A stretch of DNA of 64,000 nucleotides from Collinsella phocaeensis (GTDB lineage Bacteria > Actinomycetota > Coriobacteriia > Coriobacteriales > Coriobacteriaceae). The DNA lies in assembly GCF_900119895.1 (NCBI RefSeq), contig NZ_FQLR01000003.1:248001-312000 (forward strand), written 5' to 3'. The notes under the pieces are model-generated. The model worked only from the letters and a program-made list of their open reading frames with translations, did not search any database and was not told where the DNA came from. Both the position numbers and the translations under genes were made by a program. Below are positions 48,546 to 57,392 of this stretch, one piece after another; position 1 is the first letter of the stretch; every line of letters starts with the position of its first letter.

Positions 48546-50999
48546 TTAGAGGGAATCCTCACCTCGATCGTGCGCGAACTTCTGCCCGAGGACGCCGGCC
48601 ACGAGCGCGCCGAGGCCCAGAATTCCGACGGCTGTCGAAGGGTTGGCATCGCCCGTCTGAGGCAACCCGCCGTTCGTCTTGCCCGGGGTCCCCGAACCCG
48701 AGCCAGTGCTTCCGTTCGAGCCGGAGCCGGACCCCGCTCCGCTGCCGGAGCCGATGCCACCGGCACCGCCCGCCGCCCAGTTGGGGTCGGTGAGCGTCGC
48801 GCCCAGCGCGAGCTTGCGATCGGTCGTCGTATTGGAGTCGTGGGTCAAGGTGCAGAGCGCACCGTAGGCCAGCTCGGCGACCGACGGGATGTTGGGGATC
48901 ATGTTCGCGGGGTTATCGCCCAGAAAGCCCAGGACGGAGCCGACGTTGCTCGCGACCAGGCCGATCAGCATGATGGGGCCCGTCCCCTGATCCTTCACGC
49001 ACAGGTCGGACAGCTTCAGGCTCACCTTCTTCAGCAGCTTGGTCAGCGCGGCGAGATTGTTCTCCTCGTTCAGCGCGGCGCGCAGGAAGCTGATAAGCGA
49101 GCCGTCGGCAGCCGCCGCGCCCGCCTCGTCGGAGCCCGTGAGCTTGATGTTCGCCGTAGCCGCCTCCACCCAGGCGGGGCAGGCCTCATCGCCGAAGAGA
49201 TGGTCGCCGTATGCGAACTTGACGAGGTCGAACAGGGTCTTCCCCTCGGCATCAACCTGCTGGGCCAGCAGCGTCTCGACCAGCGCGCGCAACAGCGCGA
49301 GGGTATCCGACTTGCCGTTCTGCAGGATCCCCGTATCGATCTTGGAATAGATCGTCGCCATGAACTTCGCGAAGGACGCGTCATCGATGTAGCAGGACTA
49401 GTACTTCCCGGCAGCGTACGTCATGGGAGTCGCCGCCACCACCGCCTCCAGCTCGGCGACCGCCTCGGGCGTGGGATCGAGCGCGAACGTCTGCACGCCC
49501 TGGGCCTGAACATCCATGCGCTCGAGAATGATGCGGGAGGCGGCGGCATCGGCCCAGATGCCCGGCGTGCCGTAGCTCTTGATGAGCATGCTCAGGTCGC
49601 CCAGGTCCATCGTGATTGCCGCATCTTTCGACTGAGGCAGCGCCGTGCACAGCAATCCGAATAGCGATGCATCGAGCGTATCGACCGTCACGCCCTCGAC
49701 ACCGAAGCTGCCCATGAGGCCGGCGAGCGCGGGCTTCACGCCGCCGTTCGCGACCATCTCGTCGATCATCGGGGAGACCAGCGTATCGGCGATCATCGTC
49801 TTCACCACGTCGACCGTGAGCAGACGCTCGTCGCCGTAGGCGGTGATGTCCTCGATGGCCTGCGGCTCGTTCGTGGCGAAATCCCGATAGTCGACCGCGC
49901 CCAGCGCGTGGTTCTCCACGGCGAGCGTCGCGTTCACCGTCGCCGTACCGGCCTCGCGCTCCCACGAAAGCGTAGCGAAGCGGATGCCGCTCGGATAGGT
50001 GGCAGTCGCGCAGGTCTCGATGTCGTAGAGCACGTTGCCCGCATCCGTCTTGATGCTCGCGATGTCGTTCGCGTGCATATGGCCGGTGAACACCGCGGAG
50101 ATGCCCGCATCGGCGTAGCGGCGCTGGCACTCCTCGTAGTTATCCGCCAGGTACTCACCCATGGGCCGGGGCTCCATGTCGAAATGGGGCACGATGCCGT
50201 GGTGCTGCATCGCGATAACGATGTCGCCGGCGGCGCGGGCCTGCTTCGCCTGGCTCTCGACCTAGGCGAGCAGCTTCTCTCCCACCACGCCCGAGGTGAC
50301 GTGCTCGTCGCGATCGAGGCCGTTCTGATCGCTGGAATACTTGCCGGAGTCGACCACGATCAGCGTGATGCCCTTGACGGGGCGCACCGCGTAGGAGAGG
50401 CTTCCGCCGCGCGTGCCGCCCTCATCGAACTTCGCGATGGCGGCATCGTAGCCGCAATCGGCCCACAGGTCCTTGAACGCGAGGGGATCGACCAGGTCGG
50501 TATGCTCTGCGGCACCGCTGGAGAAGTCGCGGCCGTTGTCGTCGTTGTTGATATCGTGGTTGCCGTTGATGACACAGAAGAGCGTCTGCTTGCCGGCCGC
50601 CGCGAGCTCCTTGCGGGCAGCGACGATCTTGTCGTGCACCTCGGTATGGCAGATCAGCTCGCCGTCCTTGGTAAGGTCGCCGGAAACGAGCACCAGATCG
50701 GGCTGGTACACCACGATTTCCGCCAGAGCCTTGTCGATGATCGCGCCGGAATCCTTGAACATCTTGCGGTCGGAATTCTCCGCGATCGTGAAGTCCTCGC
50801 AATCCGACCACAGGCTCTTCGAGAAGTAATGGAGGTCGGAGATATGGGCGATCTTGATCTGCTAGGGATAGTCGGCACCGGACCCGGCCGTCTCGGCGGC
50901 CGCCTCGGCTGGGCTCATCGAGCACGCGGCAGCAGCGACACCCGCGCCCACGACGGAGAAACGAACGAAATTGCGACGGCTTATCGTCTGCTGTGGCAT
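48546..50999 (-). pseudogene. Secreted LPxTG metallophosphoesterase with three in-frame TAG codons
   Basis: One unbroken frame of 817 sense codons plus stop carries all parts of a surface metallophosphoesterase: a twin-arginine-like signal (SRRNFVRFSVVG), IAHISDLHY, GDLTKDGE, GNHD, MQHHGIV, GHMHAND, and a C-terminal LPQTG with hydrophobic stretch and basic end. TAG codons interrupt it at codons 46 (50862-50864), 246 (50262-50264) and 534 (49398-49400). There is no frameshift. Normal decoding gives only a 45-residue signal stub. It is either a recent pseudogene or a readthrough gene. Elsewhere in the window TAG is an ordinary stop, so general reassignment is unlikely. GGGAG lies upstream of the ATG at 50999. 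Confidence 0.85.
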
Positions 51000-51176
51000 A
51001 ACACTGGCTCCCATCACGTATGTGCATAGAAAAGACCGCGATGCGGTCCGCACCCAAGTATGGGGAGCGCGTGTTAGCGCAAGAGCGAATCGATGTCAGC
51101 CAATCGGCATGATCGTGCAAGAACTATCATGCGCGTACCCGAATAGTAAGCGATTTGCAAAGACCTCAAATTGGGG

Positions 51177-51306
51177 CCTCAGATTGGGGACAGGCACCAA
51201 TTTGAGACCTACAGATTGGCGCCTGTCCCCAGGCAGGGCCTCAGGTCGGCGCCCGTCCCCTTAGGCCGGGCCGGGCCTCAGATTGGTGCCTGTCCCCTAT
51301 TTGAGA
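51177..51306. repeat. REP-like cluster D
   Basis: One forward unit (51178-51207, core GGGGACAGGCACC) is followed by three reverse units (about 51212-51233, 51239-51264 and 51275-51306), of which the first two are degenerate. The cluster fills most of the 329-base gap between the metallophosphoesterase start and the ABC permease end. Confidence 0.75.
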
Positions 51307-51328
51307 GGCGCCAATCCGAGGTTGCGGC

Positions 51329-52039
51329 TTATAGGTCGCGCGCGGAATAGATGCGCAGGGAGATCGCACAGCTCACCGCGTAGCACACCAGACCGAACGC
51401 GCACGCACCCGCGGCGAACGCCGCCAGGCCCTCCGGCGTCTGTGCAAAAGCAAACGCGCGCTGCGCCGCCATCATGGCCTCCCCGCCCATGAAACCGACA
51501 ATCATGAACGGCGCGACGCCCAAAAACATCATAATGAAGGGTAGCCACTGCGTCGCCTTGGTCTGTCCGAACTTGAAGAACACCGGCATGGACACCGACG
51601 CGATGACGAACCCCACGGCGCTGCAGAATGCCAGCGTGAACAGCCCCGCCTGCATCGCGTCCGCATCGAGCCGGACCACGCGCGCGACCACCTCGGGCAG
51701 CATGGAGGCCTGGCCGAGCATCGACAGGACGAGCGCCGCGGCGGCGACGAGCAGCGATACGGACAGCGCCCCGGCGAGCACGAACAGATACCGCCCGAGG
51801 ACGACCTCCCTACGCGAGACGGGCATGGTCAGGCGGAACGCCGCCCAGCCGTTGTGTTCGTCATAGTTGCTCGCGCTGCTGGACAGGCTGAACATCCCCA
51901 TCATGAAGATGATTCCCGGCAGCGCCGACGTGTTGCCCGTTCCTGCCGCGAAGCACACCGCCATGAACAAGATACTGAAGGACAGCTGCTTGAGGTACTG
52001 ACCGAACACGACAAGCTCCATCTTGGCCATACGCATCAT
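51329..52039 (-). CDS. ABC-2-type transporter permease
   Basis: The 236-residue protein has six hydrophobic helices typical of an ABC-2 permease (for example LVCYAVSCAISLRIYSARD at the C-terminus and MMGMFSLSSSASNYDEHNGW in the first loop). It should form an exporter or ABC-2 membrane complex with the ATPase encoded upstream, whose stop overlaps its ATG by 4 bases. AAAGGAGG lies 10 bases before the ATG at 52039. It is the last gene of a GntR-ATPase-permease operon. Substrate unknown; YtrA-type operons often respond to cell-wall-active compounds. Confidence 0.85.
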   Translation of the reverse strand: MMRMAKMELVVFGQYLKQLSFSILFMAVCFAAGTGNTSALPGIIFMMGMFSLSSSASNYDEHNGWAAFRLTMPVSRREVVLGRYLFVLAGALSVSLLVAAAALVLSMLGQASMLPEVVARVVRLDADAMQAGLFTLAFCSAVGFVIASVSMPVFFKFGQTKATQWLPFIMMFLGVAPFMIVGFMGGEAMMAAQRAFAFAQTPEGLAAFAAGACAFGLVCYAVSCAISLRIYSARDL

Positions 52040-52992
52040 CGCGCATCGCCTCCTTTCGCAGCCGCTCCGCGCGGATGCAGCACCGAGCCCTTGAGCATGA
52101 GCGCCATGTAATCGTCGATGGTCACACGGTCGCACGGAATCCGTGGGAACACGCGGGCGAACTCGAAGCGGTCCGGCACCAGCACGTCCACACCGTAGTC
52201 GTGGTGCAGCACGCGCAGCTCGTCCGGCGCGGACGGGCTCGCCAGCACATGCTCGGCCTCCGCCGCGCGACAGCGCGCCACGCCCATGAGGTCGCAGATC
52301 TCGTCCTTGGAACAAGCGAACACGATGCGGCCCTCGTCGATGCACACCACCTCGTCGGCGATCTTGTCCAGGTCGCTCGTGATGTGGCTGCTCATGAGGA
52401 TCGCGTGGCACGGCTCACCCGACGCGTCCTCAACAGCGACGAATTCGCGCAGCATGTCGAGCACCTCGTCGCGCGCCATCGGGTCGAGTCCCGCCGTGGC
52501 CTCGTCCAAAATAAGCACCTGGGGGTCGTGCGCCAATGCGCACGCCAGGCTCAGCTTCATCCCCATGCCGCGGGAAAGCTCCTTGATGGCCTTGGCGTCG
52601 TCCAGTTTGAGCTGGACGAGGTTGCGCTCGAACGCCGATGCGTCCCAGGTTGCATACACACGGGACATCAGCTTGCCGACCTCGCGCACCCTCATGTGCG
52701 GAGGCATCGAGACGGTGTCGAACACCACGCCGATGCGCTCCTTTACCGCGGCCGACGATGCGGACAGCTCGCGCGGCGAGGCACCCAGCACCCGGACCTC
52801 TCCCCCGTCGAGTTCGATCAGCCCCAGCAGCGCCTTGATGGTGGTGGACTTTCCGGCGCCGTTCTGGCCGATGAAGCCCACGATCTGACCAGGCTCCACC
52901 GCAAAGCTGACCTGCTGCAACGCAAATCCGTCATAGCGTTTGATGACGCCATGCGCCTCGATAAGCGGCGCGCCCGCAAACGATGTCGTCAT
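52036..52992 (-). CDS. ABC transporter ATP-binding protein
   Basis: The 318-residue ATPase has Walker A GQNGAGKST, Q-loop region VVFDTVSMPPH, signature-like ELSRGMGMK, Walker B VLILDEATAGLDP, and switch His in MSSHITSDLDK. A C-terminal extension of about 90 residues is typical of the ABC-2/bacitracin subfamily. The start at 52992 lies 2 bases from the end of the GntR gene, and the end overlaps the permease start by 4 bases. It should energise the permease in export, probably of antibiotics or lipids. Confidence 0.92.
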   Translation of the reverse strand: MTTSFAGAPLIEAHGVIKRYDGFALQQVSFAVEPGQIVGFIGQNGAGKSTTIKALLGLIELDGGEVRVLGASPRELSASSAAVKERIGVVFDTVSMPPHMRVREVGKLMSRVYATWDASAFERNLVQLKLDDAKAIKELSRGMGMKLSLACALAHDPQVLILDEATAGLDPMARDEVLDMLREFVAVEDASGEPCHAILMSSHITSDLDKIADEVVCIDEGRIVFACSKDEICDLMGVARCRAAEAEHVLASPSAPDELRVLHHDYGVDVLVPDRFEFARVFPRIPCDRVTIDDYMALMLKGSVLHPRGAAAKGGDAR

Positions 52993-52994
52993 AG

Positions 52995-53372
52995 TTAGTC
53001 GTCACTCTCCAAAAGGGTGCTTATCATCTCGATGAGCTCGCCATCGCCCAACCCGAGCGCGCGACCCGCCTCGATCGCCTGGCCAAGACGCTCCTCGATC
53101 TCGCGAAGGCGCTCCTCGCGAAGCAGATCGGCGTTGCCACCCGCCACGAAGCTGCCTTTGCCCTGCACGGTCTCGATGAACCCTTGGGATTCCAGGTCGG
53201 TATAGGCGCGCTTGGTGGTGATCGCGCTCACCCGCAAGCTGTTGGCGAGCGCGCGAATCGAGGGGAGCTGCTCGCCCGCCGCGAGTTCGCCCGCCATGAT
53301 CTGATCTTTGATCTGGCTGGTTATCTGCTCGTAGATGGGTTTCGAGCTTGAGTTCGAGATGATGATTTCCAC
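52995..53372 (-). CDS. GntR-family regulator, YtrA type
   Basis: The 125-residue regulator has the short YtrA architecture: a winged helix domain (SSSKPIYEQITSQIKDQIM, GEQLPSIRALANSLRVSAIT, AYTDLESQGFIETVQGKGSF) and a 40-residue helical dimerisation tail with no effector domain. It is the first gene of the operon, with 2 bases to the ATPase. It probably represses the operon by binding the 24-bp palindrome upstream and is released on cell-wall or membrane stress. The GTG start at 53372 has AAGGAA upstream. Confidence 0.92.
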   Translation of the reverse strand: MEIIISNSSSKPIYEQITSQIKDQIMAGELAAGEQLPSIRALANSLRVSAITTKRAYTDLESQGFIETVQGKGSFVAGGNADLLREERLREIEERLGQAIEAGRALGLGDGELIEMISTLLESDD

Positions 53373-53454
53373 GAAATAGATTCCTTCCCTGCCATGCCGA
53401 CGAGGCGTCCCCCGGCGGCTCGCACGGGGTCCCGACGTCTCGAGAACCCCGCCT

Positions 53455-53513
53455 GTGAGTATATATGTATATACTCACTAACTACAGTATATACACACCT
53501 ATACACAGTGCAA
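53455..53513 (-). promoter_or_regulatory. Promoter and 24-bp operator of the GntR-ABC operon
   Basis: On the minus strand, -35 TTGCAC (53508-53513) and -10 TATACT (53486-53491) are 16 bp apart. Just past the -10 lies a 24-bp palindrome with perfect 11-bp arms (GTGAGTATATA and TATATACTCAC, 53455-53478). A second, weaker GTATA-N8-TATAC overlaps the -10 (53487-53504). This is a textbook repressor arrangement. Confidence 0.78.
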
Positions 53514-53537
53514 GCGTTTTTCTTCCCCAATGCGATC

Positions 53538-53849
53538 TCTCAAATTGGGGACAGGCACCTTTTTGAGACTGTTGCAGAACGGAGCCGTGTTTTGGTGCAC
53601 ATGAAGGCAGCGATCGGCGCGGGGTGCGCGAGGCACCAAATTGAGAGGAGCCGCGCCCCACGCGCCCCTCAAAAAGGGGACAGGCACCGAATTGAGAGGC
53701 AGATGAAGCGGAAGACGCTGACAGAACGCCATGCAGACCGGTCCCGTGGCGACCCCGTCACGAGCCACCCGCAGCACAATTTGGCGCCGCCTGCCCCTTG
53801 CACAATTTAGTGCCTGTCCCCTTTTTGAGTGCCTGTCCCCTTTTTGAGG
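53538..53849. repeat. REP-like cluster E
   Basis: Forward units lie at 53538-53568 and 53667-53699 (core GGGGACAGGCACC), with a partial forward unit near 53631-53648. Reverse units lie in tandem at about 53805-53830 and 53830-53849 (core GTGCCTGTCCCC). The cluster occupies the 533-base gap between the GntR operon promoter and the NRMT-like stop; no gene is supported in it. Confidence 0.78.
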
Positions 53850-53905
53850 TACCACGGGCCGGACTGGGGAGCCTTACGGACACGGTAGCGAGACGGGACA
53901 GGACC

Positions 53906-55153
53906 TCAGTAGCCGAGCGCCTGCAGGCCGAACATCACGACGGTGAGCACGGTGATCAGCGCGATCGTGCCCCAGGTGAGGACGTTCCATGCGCGACCGT
54001 TACGGTACTTGCCCATGATGTGCTTGTCCTGGGCGATGAACACCAGGAACACCAAGAGCACGGGCAGCAGAACGCCGTTGATGACCTGCGCGCTCATCAT
54101 GATCTGGAACAGGTCGACGCCAGGCATGATGACCAGCAGGGCGGACGCGACGATGACCGCGGTGATGATGCCGCGGTACACGGGCGCCTCATCCCAGCTG
54201 CGATCGGCACCGCGCTCCCACCCGAACGCCTCGCAGATGGCACTCGAGGTCACGCCGGGCAGCACGCAGGCGGCCAAGAAGCTCGCAGCGACCAGGCCCG
54301 AGGCGAACAGGATCGTAGAGAACTCGCCGGCGATGGGCTCGAGCGCGAGCGCCGCGTCGGCCGCGTCGGCGACCTCGATGCCCGCAGGATGCAGGACGGC
54401 GCCGGTGGTCACGATGATGAACCAGGCGATGGCGCAGGCGATGATGGAGCCGGTGGCGGTATCGATGCGCTGCAGCACGATACCGTCCTCGCTGACGTTC
54501 TTGTCGACCACGTTGTTCTGCGCGAGGAAGATCATCCACGGCGCGATGGTGGTGCCGATGGTCGCGACGAGCAGCGAGACGTACTGCGGCTCGTTCACCA
54601 GACGCGGCGTGACCGTGGCCAAGGCGACCTCGCCCCAATTGGGGCCGACGAGGAACGCCGCCACGATATAGGTGACGAACACGCAGCTCACGAGCAGCAG
54701 GATCTTCTCGATGCGGCGGAAGCTCCCGGACATGGTGAGCATCCACACGAGCAGCGCCACCAACGGGACGGACACGGTCTTGGGCACGCCGAACAGCGCC
54801 AAGCCGCTCGCGATGCCCGCGAACTCGGAGATGGTCACGGCGGTGTTCGCGATGAGCAGCGCACCCATCGCCAGGGCGCTCTTGCGCACGCCGAACTTCT
54901 CGCGAATGAGCGAGGCGAAGCCCTTGCCCGTGACGCAGCCGCAGCGCGCCGCGGTCTCCTGCACCACGATGAGCAGCAGCGCCATCACGGGCAACATCCA
55001 CAGCGTGCCGTAGCCGTAGCTCGCGCCCGCGCTGGAATACGTGGCGATGCCGCCGGCGTCGTTGCCCGAGAGCGCCGCGAGCAGGCCGGGGCCCATGGCG
55101 CCCAGCACGGCGGCTACGGTAAGCTTCTGCTTGTCCTGTGTCTCCACATGCAT
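53906..55153 (-). CDS. SLC11/NRAMP-fold transporter, NRMT-like (probable Mg2+)
   Basis: The 415-residue protein has 11 TM helices with the NRAMP fold. Two ion-site motifs differ from Mn/Fe NRAMPs. Helix 1 has DAGG (32-35), where DPGN is usual. Helix 6 has APW (204-206), where MPH is usual, so the soft Met ligand is gone. A Met-to-Ala exchange is known in bacterial NRMTs, a Mg2+-transporting SLC11 clade described from Eggerthella lenta, also a coriobacterium. It lies 7 bases after a PRC/MgtE_N/CBS gene, which strengthens a Mg2+ role. The ATG at 55153 has only a weak GGCGGGG before it. Mn2+ transport cannot be excluded. Confidence 0.82.
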   Translation of the reverse strand: MHVETQDKQKLTVAAVLGAMGPGLLAALSGNDAGGIATYSSAGASYGYGTLWMLPVMALLLIVVQETAARCGCVTGKGFASLIREKFGVRKSALAMGALLIANTAVTISEFAGIASGLALFGVPKTVSVPLVALLVWMLTMSGSFRRIEKILLLVSCVFVTYIVAAFLVGPNWGEVALATVTPRLVNEPQYVSLLVATIGTTIAPWMIFLAQNNVVDKNVSEDGIVLQRIDTATGSIIACAIAWFIIVTTGAVLHPAGIEVADAADAALALEPIAGEFSTILFASGLVAASFLAACVLPGVTSSAICEAFGWERGADRSWDEAPVYRGIITAVIVASALLVIMPGVDLFQIMMSAQVINGVLLPVLLVFLVFIAQDKHIMGKYRNGRAWNVLTWGTIALITVLTVVMFGLQALGY

Positions 55154-55160
55154 CCCCGCC

Positions 55161-57041
55161 CTACAGCAGCGGCACGGCGCCGAGCACCGTGTACGCGAGA
55201 GCCGACAGAAGCACCGCGGCGAACGTGAGCGAGGTTCCCGAGGTCCCCCGATCGCGCTCCTCGCCCCGCACCAGGACGGCGAAGTAGGCGACGGCGCTCG
55301 CATAGGTCGCCGCGATCACGATGGCCGCGGCGCGGAAGCACGCGAGGTACGTCGAGATCGCCAGAGGATCGCCCCCGGCGAAGATGGTGGTCGCCATGAG
55401 CTCGCCGCACAGATAGACCACGGCGGCAAGCACCACGCCGATGAACGTTGACTTGAGGAAGAACCCCAGGTAGGGCTTGGACTCGTCATCGCGCTCATCG
55501 TACTCGAGGAAGGTGTTCTTCACGAACGCCGTCATGCGCATGGCGGCGAGCAGCACCACCGGCATGATCGAGATGGGCATGAGCGCGTAGAGGCCCTCGC
55601 TGGTGATGACGCGCGAGGCGTCCATGCCGGCACCGATGGCGTCCGGGGACGTGACCGCGATCGCGGCGATGGCGCACGCGGCGATGGCCCAGACGGCGAT
55701 CCAGTACTGACGCTGCGCGAACCACACGAAGGAGTGCGCGGACTCGCCCGTGGTGGACTCACCGGTGGAGAGGCCGGCGATCTGCAGGTCCTCCTGATGC
55801 TCCTCGGCGATGACGTCCATGGCGTCATCGAAGGTGACGATACCCAGGATGTGGCGGCTCTCGTCGCAAACGGGGATGGCGACCAGGTCGTACTTGGTCA
55901 TCTCCTCGGTCACCTGCTCCTGGTCAAGGTCGGGCTCGACCCATACCACGTCGCGGTAGGCAAGATCGGACAGGCGGTCCTCGCGCTCCGCCACGATCAG
56001 GGTGCGCAGGGACAGAACGCCGGTGAGGACGCCCGCGGGATCGGTGGTATAGACGTAGTAGACGCTCTCGAAATCCTCATCGAGCTTGCGGATGGCGTCG
56101 ATCGCGTCCTGCACGGTCGCGGTGGAGGGCAGCGCGACGAACTCGCTCGTCATGATGCGACCCGCGGTGTCCTCCTCGTACCCGAGCAGGTTGCGGATGG
56201 CCTTCTCCTCCTTCACGCCCATGAGGCGCAAGAGCTTCTCGGCCTTCTCGTTGCCGAGCTCCTCGATGAGCTCGACGGCGTCGTCGGGATCCATGAGGGC
56301 GAGCATCGAGGACGCGTCGCGGTCGGTCATGCCCTCGATCATCTCGGCCACGAGCTCGTCGTCGTCGAGCTCGGCGATGGCCTCGGCGGCCTGGGCGGTG
56401 TCGAGCTGGGCAAACACCTGGCTGCGCAGGCGCGGATCGAGCTGCTCGATGATGTCGGCGATATCGGCCGGGTGCAGTTCGTCGAGCGTCTTATGGGAGA
56501 CGGAGAGCTTGATGTCCTGCGTGGAGCGCTCGAGCAGGTCCATATAGGACCAGGCGATGATGTCTTCGCCGAGCGGCTTGCCGATCGCCTTCGCGACGCG
56601 TTCGACGCCGTGCTCGAGCGCGGGGTGAATCGCGCGCAGCAGGCCGCGGGCGCCCACCTCGGCACCGAGCAGGCGGAGCTGCAGCCGGTTCTCCCCCGAG
56701 ACGGAGAACTTGATGTCGTTCACGCGCACGACCTTCATGCCCTGCGTGTCCACGATCTGCTTGTTCAGGATGTCGCGCGCCAGCAGCACCTCGTCGGGCT
56801 GCAGGTAGGAGAAGCGAATATCGGTATCCGGGCAGTTGAGGTAGACGCCGGAGTCGTCGACATGGTCGACGTACTTGCGCCAGCTGATCATGAAGGGCGT
56901 CTTGCCCGGCCCCTGGAATGCCAAAGACGTCACATGCGGGAAGACCTCGCCCGTAGCGATGCCGAAATCGTTCACGATACCGAGCTTCTCGCCGTTCACA
57001 TCCAGAACGGGCAGCCTGAGCATCTCGGAAAGATAGTTCAT
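55161..57041 (-). CDS. PRC/MgtE_N/CBS sensor-like membrane protein
   Basis: The 626-residue protein starts with PRC-barrel-like repeats (about 1-130). MgtE_N (about 185-290: LDELHPADIADIIEQL, LMDPDDAVELIEEL, LGYEEDTAGRIM) and two CBS domains (295-415) follow. These are the Mg2+-sensing parts of MgtE. The last 180 residues form about five TM helices, but I see none of the MgtE pore signature. It may therefore be a Mg2+ sensor fused to another membrane domain. It precedes the NRMT-like gene by 7 bases. AAGGAG lies upstream of the ATG at 57041. Annotation simply as MgtE would mislead. Confidence 0.8.
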   Translation of the reverse strand: MNYLSEMLRLPVLDVNGEKLGIVNDFGIATGEVFPHVTSLAFQGPGKTPFMISWRKYVDHVDDSGVYLNCPDTDIRFSYLQPDEVLLARDILNKQIVDTQGMKVVRVNDIKFSVSGENRLQLRLLGAEVGARGLLRAIHPALEHGVERVAKAIGKPLGEDIIAWSYMDLLERSTQDIKLSVSHKTLDELHPADIADIIEQLDPRLRSQVFAQLDTAQAAEAIAELDDDELVAEMIEGMTDRDASSMLALMDPDDAVELIEELGNEKAEKLLRLMGVKEEKAIRNLLGYEEDTAGRIMTSEFVALPSTATVQDAIDAIRKLDEDFESVYYVYTTDPAGVLTGVLSLRTLIVAEREDRLSDLAYRDVVWVEPDLDQEQVTEEMTKYDLVAIPVCDESRHILGIVTFDDAMDVIAEEHQEDLQIAGLSTGESTTGESAHSFVWFAQRQYWIAVWAIAACAIAAIAVTSPDAIGAGMDASRVITSEGLYALMPISIMPVVLLAAMRMTAFVKNTFLEYDERDDESKPYLGFFLKSTFIGVVLAAVVYLCGELMATTIFAGGDPLAISTYLACFRAAAIVIAATYASAVAYFAVLVRGEERDRGTSGTSLTFAAVLLSALAYTVLGAVPLL

Positions 57042-57180
57042 GGTGCTCCTTCGCCTTTCGATGGAGGTTATGGACACGCTCGACCGCGCGCCCCGGCAAA
57101 GGAGGCTCGCAGGTCAGCAGCTACTGTGTGGTCGGGGTTTGGATTTCACCTGTCGCCCTTCTCGTGACCCTGCGTAAAAC
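57042..57180. other. Leader region of the MgtE-like/NRMT-like operon
   Basis: This is the upstream part of the operon (minus strand). It should hold the promoter, but I see no strong -10/-35 pair and no Mg2+ riboswitch (M-box) pattern. Open frames in it look like shadows. Confidence 0.4.
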
Positions 57181-57218
57181 AAAGAACGTCTGCCGCCCTA
57201 AAGCCGCAGACGCTCTTT
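57181..57218 (-). terminator. Terminator of polysaccharide deacetylase gene
   Basis: AAAGAACGTCTGC pairs with GCAGACGCTCTTT (57181-57193 with 57206-57218, one mismatch). On the minus strand GTTTTACG follows. It lies about 170 bases after the deacetylase stop; the bases between are GC-rich and hold nothing I support. Confidence 0.75.
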
Positions 57219-57392
57219 ACTATAGCATCCCCTGTGCGCCCTGCACGCACGGTCGCGTAATCCCTGCGCAAAGACACGGTCAAGCCGGACGGACCGAGCC
57301 CGTCAGACCTCTTGCGAAAGCATGGCCTGCGCGACCGCACGATGACGGCGCCCGCAGGAAGACATCCCCCCATGCCGCACGGGCGCGCTCCG

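Noticed and set aside
48546-49361. Separate small LPxTG protein
   Set aside because: It is the C-terminal part of the metallophosphoesterase frame, has no signal peptide, and no ribosome binding site is evident at its internal ATG.
50262-50762. Independent metallophosphoesterase fragment gene
   Set aside because: It lacks its own start signal, and the DLH motif lies upstream of its first Met, so it is a segment of the larger frame.
57042-57392. M-box or Mg2+ riboswitch before the MgtE-like gene
   Set aside because: The only stable structure (57181-57218) is a terminator of the upstream deacetylase gene, with T-run in the correct direction.
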